A stretch of DNA of 64,000 bases, from assembly GCF_000600295.1 (NCBI RefSeq), contig NZ_JEMG01000001.1, positions 2,618,352-2,682,351 on the forward strand, in the 5' to 3' direction. The notes beneath the pieces are model-generated. The model made no database searches. It saw only the letters and a list, made by a program, of their open reading frames with translations, and was not told where the DNA came from. Positions 59,173-64,000 of the stretch are shown in pieces (the stretch's first letter is position 1; every line of letters starts with the position of its first letter). The position numbers and the translations under genes are program-made. This stretch comes from Hylemonella gracilis str. Niagara R. GTDB lineage: Bacteria > Pseudomonadota > Gammaproteobacteria > Burkholderiales > Burkholderiaceae_C.

Positions 59173-61767
59173 TCAGCAGGCGGCAGCCTTCTCGGCCACT
59201 TCCTTGTACTCCTCGATCTGGTCGAAGTTCATGTAGCGGTAGACGCTGGCCTTGTCGGCGTCGATGATGCCCATTTCCTTCAGGTATTCCTCCTTGGTAG
59301 GCAGGCGGCCCAGGCGCGAGGCGATGGCGGACAGCTCGGCCGAGCCCAGGAACACATTGGTGTTCTTGCCCAGGCGGTTCGGGAAGTTGCGGGTGGAGGT
59401 GGAAATGACGGTCGCACCTTCACGCACCTGGGCCTGGTTACCCATGCACAGCGAGCAGCCGGGCATTTCCGTGCGTGCACCGGCCGTGCCGAAGGCGGCG
59501 TAGTGGCCTTCCTTGATCAGCTCGTTCTGGTCCATCTTGGTCGGCGGCGCGACCCAGAGCTTGACTGGAATGTCGCGCTGGCCGCCCAGCAGCTTGGCCG
59601 CGGCGCGGAAATGGCCGATGTTGGTCATGCACGAACCGATGAAGGCTTCGTCGATCTTGGTGCCGGCCACGTCGGACAGGAACTTGGCATCGTCCGGGTC
59701 GTTCGGGCAGCAGACGATGGGTTCTGTGATCTCGTTCATGTCGATCTCGATCACGGCCGCGTACTCGGCGTCCTTGTCGGCTTCGAGCAGCTCAGGCTTG
59801 GTCAGCCAGGCTTCGACCTTCTCGATGCGGCGCTGCAAGGTCTTGGCGTCGGCATAACCCTCGGCGATCATGTTCTTCATCAGCACGACATTGCTGGTGA
59901 GGTATTCCTTGATCGGCTCGGGGTTCAGCTTGATCGTGCAGCCAGCGGCCGAGCGTTCGGCGGAGGCGTCAGACAGCTCAAACGCCTGTTCCACCTTCAG
60001 GTCCGGCAGGCCTTCGATTTCGAGGATGCGGCCCGAGAAGATGTTCTTCTTGCCGGCCTTGGCCACGGTCAGCAGACCGGCCTTGATGGCGTAGAGCGGA
60101 ATCGCGTGCACGAGGTCACGCAGGGTCACGCCCGGCTGCATCTGGCCCTTGAAGCGCACCAGCACCGATTCAGGCATGTCCAGCGGCATCACACCCGTGG
60201 CGGCCGCGAAGGCCACCAGGCCCGAGCCCGCGGGGAAGGAAATACCGATCGGGAAACGCGTGTGGCTGTCGCCGCCCGTGCCCACGGTGTCGGGCAGCAG
60301 CAGGCGGTTGAGCCAGGAGTGGATCACGCCGTCGCCCGGACGCAGAGCCACACCGCCGCGGTTGCTGATGAAGGCCGGCAGTTCCCGGTGGGTCTTCACG
60401 TCCACCGGCTTGGGGTAGGCCGCCGTGTGGCAGAAGGACTGCATCACCATGTCGGCGCTGAAACCCAGGCAGGCAAGGTCCTTCAGCTCGTCGCGGGTCA
60501 TGGGGCCGGTCGTGTCTTGCGAGCCGACGGTGGTCATCTTGGGCTCGCAGTAGGTGCCCGGGCGCACGCCCTGACCTTCCGGCAGGCCGACCGCGCGGCC
60601 GACCATCTTCTGCGCCAGCGTGAAGCCGGCCTTGGAAGCCACGGGGGCCTGGGGCAGACGGAACAGGGTCGAGGCGGGCAAGCCCAGGAATTCACGCGCC
60701 TTGGACGTGAGCGCACGGCCAATGATCAGGTTGATGCGGCCACCGGCACGCACTTCGTCCAGCAGCACGTCGCTCTTGAGCTTGAACTCGGCCACGGTCT
60801 GGCCGTTCTTCAGGATCTTGCCGTCGTACGGCAGCACGTCCACGACGTCGCCCATTTCCAGCTTGGACACATCGACTTCGATCGGCAGCGAGCCGGAATC
60901 TTCCTGCGTGTTGAAGAAGATCGGGGCAATCTTGCCGCCCAGCGTGACACCGCCAAAACGCTTGTTGGGCACGAAGGGGATGTCCTGGCCCGTGGCCCAG
61001 ATCACCGAGTTGGTGGCCGACTTGCGGCTGGAACCCGTGCCCACCACATCGCCCACGTAGGCGACCAGGTGCCCCTTTTTCTTCAGGTCGTCGATGAACT
61101 TCATCGGACCGCGCTTGCCGTCTTCCTCGGGCTTGAAGGCCGCGTCCGGGCGCGTGTTCTTCAGCATGGCCAGGTAGTGCAGCGGAATGTCCGGGCGGCT
61201 CCAGGCATCGGGCGCGGGCGACAGGTCATCGGTGTTGGTCTCGCCCGGCACCTTGAAGACGGTGATGGTGATCTTCTTGGGCACTTCGGGGCGCGAGGTG
61301 AACCACTCGGCATCGGCCCAGCTTTGCATCACTTCCTTGGCCTTGGCGTTGCCCGCCTTGGCCTTGGCCGCGACGTCGTTGAAGTAGTCGAACATCAGCA
61401 GGGTCTTCTTCAGGCCCTCGGCGGCAACGCCAGCGACTTCGGCATCGTCCAGCAGTTCGATCAGGGGGTGCACGTTGTAGCCACCCACCATGGTGCCCAG
61501 CAACTCAGTGGCCTTGGCCTTGGAGATCAGGCCGACCTTGATGTCGCCATGGGCCACGGCGGCCAGGAAGCTGGCCTTGACCTTGGCCGCGTCGTCCACG
61601 CCGGGAGGCACGCGGTGCGTCAGCAGGTCCAGCAAAAAGGCGTCCTCGCCGGCCGGGGGGTTCTTGATCAGTTCGATCAGTTCGGCCACCTGCTTGGCGG
61701 TCAGCGGCAGCGGCGGGATGCCGAGCGCGGCGCGTTCAGCGACATGGGCGCGGTAGGCTTGCAACAT
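59173..61767 (-). CDS. acnB: Bifunctional aconitate hydratase 2 / 2-methylisocitrate dehydratase
   Basis: AcnB converts citrate to isocitrate in the TCA cycle and can act on 2-methylisocitrate. The 864-residue protein has the AcnB-specific HEAT-like N-terminus ([20 protein letters not shown]) and the swivel domain. The [4Fe-4S] ligands are in [16 protein letters not shown] and [14 protein letters not shown], and the active-site region includes [26 protein letters not shown] precedes the ATG. It is the last gene of mdh-citE-acnB. Confidence 0.97.
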   Translation of the reverse strand: MLQAYRAHVAERAALGIPPLPLTAKQVAELIELIKNPPAGEDAFLLDLLTHRVPPGVDDAAKVKASFLAAVAHGDIKVGLISKAKATELLGTMVGGYNVHPLIELLDDAEVAGVAAEGLKKTLLMFDYFNDVAAKAKAGNAKAKEVMQSWADAEWFTSRPEVPKKITITVFKVPGETNTDDLSPAPDAWSRPDIPLHYLAMLKNTRPDAAFKPEEDGKRGPMKFIDDLKKKGHLVAYVGDVVGTGSSRKSATNSVIWATGQDIPFVPNKRFGGVTLGGKIAPIFFNTQEDSGSLPIEVDVSKLEMGDVVDVLPYDGKILKNGQTVAEFKLKSDVLLDEVRAGGRINLIIGRALTSKAREFLGLPASTLFRLPQAPVASKAGFTLAQKMVGRAVGLPEGQGVRPGTYCEPKMTTVGSQDTTGPMTRDELKDLACLGFSADMVMQSFCHTAAYPKPVDVKTHRELPAFISNRGGVALRPGDGVIHSWLNRLLLPDTVGTGGDSHTRFPIGISFPAGSGLVAFAAATGVMPLDMPESVLVRFKGQMQPGVTLRDLVHAIPLYAIKAGLLTVAKAGKKNIFSGRILEIEGLPDLKVEQAFELSDASAERSAAGCTIKLNPEPIKEYLTSNVVLMKNMIAEGYADAKTLQRRIEKVEAWLTKPELLEADKDAEYAAVIEIDMNEITEPIVCCPNDPDDAKFLSDVAGTKIDEAFIGSCMTNIGHFRAAAKLLGGQRDIPVKLWVAPPTKMDQNELIKEGHYAAFGTAGARTEMPGCSLCMGNQAQVREGATVISTSTRNFPNRLGKNTNVFLGSAELSAIASRLGRLPTKEEYLKEMGIIDADKASVYRYMNFDQIEEYKEVAEKAAAC

Positions 61768-61789
61768 GGTGTGCTCCTGTCAGATGAGT

Positions 61790-62782
61790 TCAGGGTCTGG
61801 TTGATTGGGAGAAATGGCTTAACACGCTCGCGGGCAGGGGTTTGCCAGTGCGAAACGCGCGCTCCAGCACCTGCCAGTAGTAGCGGTAGCTGGCGCGGTC
61901 GTGCAAAACGCCTTGGTGGCTGATGGGCGCCCACTGCGCTTTTTCAGCCGCCTCGATGAGGGTGGCGGCGCGTTCGATGTCCTGCTGCTCCGGCGCGAAG
62001 GCCAAGAGGATAGGACGGATCTGGTCCGGGTGGATGCTCCACATGCGCGTGTAGCCCAGTTCCCGCGCGGCCTTGCGGGCGGCTACGCCCAGGGCCTCGG
62101 CGTTCTTGAATTCGGTGACGACGCAGTGCGCGGGTGTCTTGCCATGGGCATGGCAGGCGGCGGCGATTTCCAGCTTGGCGCGGACCACCAAGGGGTGCTC
62201 GAACTGGCCCTGTACCGTCATGGCAGCGTCGGGAATCGCGCCGCCATGGGCAGACACGAAGTCCATCAGGCCAAAGCTGAGGGACTGCACGCGCGGGTGC
62301 GCGGCGATCTTGTAGGCGTGGTGGACGGCGGCGGGTGATTCGATCAACACATGCAGCGGCAGATGCTTGCCGCCGGCCTTGTCGATCGCCTTGACGGCTT
62401 TTTCCACATCCGCGACGGATTCCACCTTGGGAACCATCACATGGCGCAGCTGCTGGGCCGCCTTGCCCACGATGGTCTTCACATCGGACTTGAAGGCCGG
62501 GTGGTCCACGGCGTGTACACGCACGGCGACGCGGGCTTGCGCACTGGCCTGCAAGGCCAGTTCGGCCACCAGGGCCGCGTGCTCGGCTTCGCCGCCCACG
62601 GGCGCACCGTCCTCGCAATCCAGCGTCACGTCGAAAACGACGGCACCGAATTCCTCGGTCAGTTCGGCCTGCAGGGCCAGGCTCTTGCGCATCCGCGCCT
62701 CGACGCCGCAATAGTGGTCACACACCGGCAGGAAACCGGTGGCGGCCTGAGCGCCGAGGAGGATGGTTCGCGGATGCGTCAT
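61790..62782 (-). CDS. CoA ester lyase (CitE/HpcH-HpaI aldolase family)
   Basis: This 330-residue TIM-barrel enzyme belongs to the CitE-like family, with the metal-binding [20 protein letters not shown] (Glu and Asp) and the second acidic region in [18 protein letters not shown], and [19 protein letters not shown]. Members cleave malyl-CoA, citramalyl-CoA or citryl-CoA. The position between mdh and acnB suggests a TCA or glyoxylate-linked role, such as malyl-CoA chemistry, but this is inferred. It lies 22 bases before acnB. Confidence 0.88.
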   Translation of the reverse strand: MTHPRTILLGAQAATGFLPVCDHYCGVEARMRKSLALQAELTEEFGAVVFDVTLDCEDGAPVGGEAEHAALVAELALQASAQARVAVRVHAVDHPAFKSDVKTIVGKAAQQLRHVMVPKVESVADVEKAVKAIDKAGGKHLPLHVLIESPAAVHHAYKIAAHPRVQSLSFGLMDFVSAHGGAIPDAAMTVQGQFEHPLVVRAKLEIAAACHAHGKTPAHCVVTEFKNAEALGVAARKAARELGYTRMWSIHPDQIRPILLAFAPEQQDIERAATLIEAAEKAQWAPISHQGVLHDRASYRYYWQVLERAFRTGKPLPASVLSHFSQSTRP

Positions 62783-62809
62783 GGAGGCCCGTGATGGACA
62801 GGGAGCGCG

Positions 62810-63796
62810 TCAGAGCAGGTGCTTGACGCCGTCCTGCTCACCTTGCAGCTCGGCCAGGGTCTTGTCGATGCACTTCTGGCTGAAGGCGTCGATTTCCAGG
62901 CCCTTGACGATTTCGTACTTGCCGTCCTTGGTCGTGACTGGGAAGCCGAAGATCACGTCCTTCGGGATGCCGTATTCGCCGTTGGAGGGCACGCCCATGG
63001 TGACCCACTTGCCGTTGGAGCCCAGGGCCCAGTCGCGCATGTGGTCGATGGCGGCATTGGCGGCCGAAGCGGCGGACGACAGACCACGCGCCTCGATGAT
63101 GGCCGCGCCACGCTTGCCGACGGTGGGCAGGAAGACGGTTTCGTTCCAGACCTGGTCGTTGATCGCGTCCTTGACGCTCTTGCCGCCGATGGTGGCGAAG
63201 CGGTAGTCGGCGTACATGGTGGGCGAATGGTTGCCCCAGACACACAGCTTCTCGATCTCGCCGACCTTGCCACCGGTCTTGGCGGCGATCTGGCTGGCGG
63301 CACGGTTGTGGTCCAGGCGCAGCATGGCGGTGAAGTTCTCGCGCGGCAGGCTCGGCGCGCTCTTCATGGCGATGTAGGCGTTGGTGTTGGCGGGGTTGCC
63401 CACGACCAGCACCTTGACGTTGCGCGACGCCACCTGGTCCAGGGCCTTGCCCTGGGCCGTGAAGATCTGGGCGTTGGCGGCCAGCAGGTCGGCACGCTCC
63501 ATGCCCGGGCCACGCGGACGGGCGCCCACGAGCAGGGCGTAGTCAGCGTCCTTGAAGGCCACCAGCGGGTCACCGGTGGGGATCACGCCGGCCAGCAGCG
63601 GGAAGGCGCAGTCTTCCAGTTCCATGATCACACCCTTGAGGGCCTTCTGGGCCTTCTCGTCGGGGATTTCGAGCAGTTGCAGGATGACGGGTTGGTCCTT
63701 GCCCAGCATTTCGCCCGAGGCGATGCGGAACAGCAGGGCGTAACCGATTTGACCGGCAGCGCCGGTGACGGCGACGCGAACAGGCTTTTTGCTCAT
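62810..63796 (-). CDS. mdh: Malate dehydrogenase
   Basis: Mdh interconverts malate and oxaloacetate with NAD. The 328-residue protein has the nucleotide loop [20 protein letters not shown], substrate arginines in [14 protein letters not shown] and [13 protein letters not shown], and the catalytic His in [19 protein letters not shown] precedes the ATG at 63796. It begins the mdh-citE-acnB operon and has a clear promoter about 110 bases upstream. Confidence 0.97.
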   Translation of the reverse strand: MSKKPVRVAVTGAAGQIGYALLFRIASGEMLGKDQPVILQLLEIPDEKAQKALKGVIMELEDCAFPLLAGVIPTGDPLVAFKDADYALLVGARPRGPGMERADLLAANAQIFTAQGKALDQVASRNVKVLVVGNPANTNAYIAMKSAPSLPRENFTAMLRLDHNRAASQIAAKTGGKVGEIEKLCVWGNHSPTMYADYRFATIGGKSVKDAINDQVWNETVFLPTVGKRGAAIIEARGLSSAASAANAAIDHMRDWALGSNGKWVTMGVPSNGEYGIPKDVIFGFPVTTKDGKYEIVKGLEIDAFSQKCIDKTLAELQGEQDGVKHLL

Positions 63797-63904
63797 GGCA
63801 GGAACTCCAGGATTTTGTTGAAGAAGTTGAACGCGGAAACAGCCGTGGCGTCGCGAGACTCTGCCTCGAATACGCAGGCTTGGCACCGCTGGGAAGCATT
63901 TGGA

Positions 63905-63933
63905 AGTGTAGCCCGAAAACAGCGCTGTTTCAA
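63905..63933 (-). promoter_or_regulatory. mdh operon promoter
   Basis: On the minus strand TTGAAA (63928-63933), a 17-base spacer and TACACT (63905-63910) form a good sigma70 promoter. Transcription would begin near 63898, leaving a leader of about 100 bases before the mdh ATG. Confidence 0.65.
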
Positions 63934-63934
63934 T

Positions 63935-63962
63935 TTGTCTTATGTCTTATATAAGATATGAT
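63935..63962 (+). promoter_or_regulatory. Divergent promoter with palindromic operator at the right edge
   Basis: TTGTCT (63935-63940) and TATGAT (63957-63962) with a 16-base spacer point rightward. The perfect palindrome TCTTATATAAGA (63945-63956) fills the spacer. A dimeric repressor bound there would block the rightward promoter, and could also affect the mdh promoter 12 bases away. The gene it controls begins beyond 64000; a divergent regulator that controls itself is the natural guess. Confidence 0.55.
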
Positions 63963-64000
63963 AGGCACCGTTCAAGTCCGCCCCGCAAGCCTGTTTACGG

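Noticed and set aside
59107-61923. 938-codon open frame on the plus strand opposite acnB
   Set aside because: It covers acnB exactly in antisense; the length is due to GC-rich codons lacking stops, not to coding.

Overview
The window is about 64 kb of high-GC DNA from a betaproteobacterium of the order Burkholderiales, most likely the family Comamonadaceae. The evidence is gene content and order: ppsA/ppsR, parE-parC, dapA-bamC, coaBC-dut, pyrG-eno-ftsB, orn-M48 protease-rsgA, rpsP-rimM-trmD-rplS, DUF47-pit and mdh-citE-acnB. Nearly all of it is densely packed core chromosome on both strands. I see no rRNA, tRNA, CRISPR array, insertion sequence or prophage.

Layout. 1-5 kb: the start of a DUF4212 symporter subunit, a TPR protein, a small membrane protein, then PEP synthase and its regulatory kinase/phosphorylase, divergently placed. 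5-14 kb: the main accessory block. It has an AraC regulator and a membrane protein with a degenerate GGDEF domain on the minus strand. Divergent from these is a phytate-use locus: a TonB-dependent receptor, a two-part beta-propeller phytase, and a dedicated tonB-exbB-exbD set. A PhoB-type box with a correctly spaced -10 precedes the receptor, and a sigma70 promoter overlapped by a Fur-like site precedes tonB. 14-26 kb: a flavin monooxygenase, topoisomerase IV, an MFS transporter with a 41-residue microprotein, an SDR, a methyltransferase, dapA, bamC and a MipA-like porin. 26-38 kb: the L16 oxygenase, a SlyD-like isomerase, opgD, coaBC-dut-GNAT, a striking 250-bp nested inverted repeat, then pyrG-eno-ftsB, a small P-loop protein, Hsp33 and a gamma-class carbonic anhydrase.

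38-53 kb: an XRE-type regulator, a lipoprotein, a DEAD-box helicase, orn, the M48 protease and rsgA. Next comes a signalling module (TPR protein, AraC-type response regulator, hybrid 7TM histidine kinase), followed by a CbiB-like protein, a Nudix hydrolase and the ribosomal operon rpsP-rimM-trmD-rplS. 53-64 kb: a TM2 protein, a lone cNMP-binding domain, the low-affinity phosphate system DUF47-pit with a Pho-box-like sequence over its start, a DUF486 protein, a secreted or surface lipoprotein metalloprotease with a 19-glycine tether plus a partner lipoprotein, and the TCA operon mdh-citE-acnB with its promoter and a divergent operator.

Phosphorus is a recurring theme. If the Pho boxes are real, phosphate starvation would switch on phytate capture and hydrolysis (receptor plus phytase) and could repress the low-affinity Pit transporter. 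The Fur-like site would additionally tie TonB energy supply to iron. This regulatory picture is inferred from sequence motifs; the gene identities are well supported.
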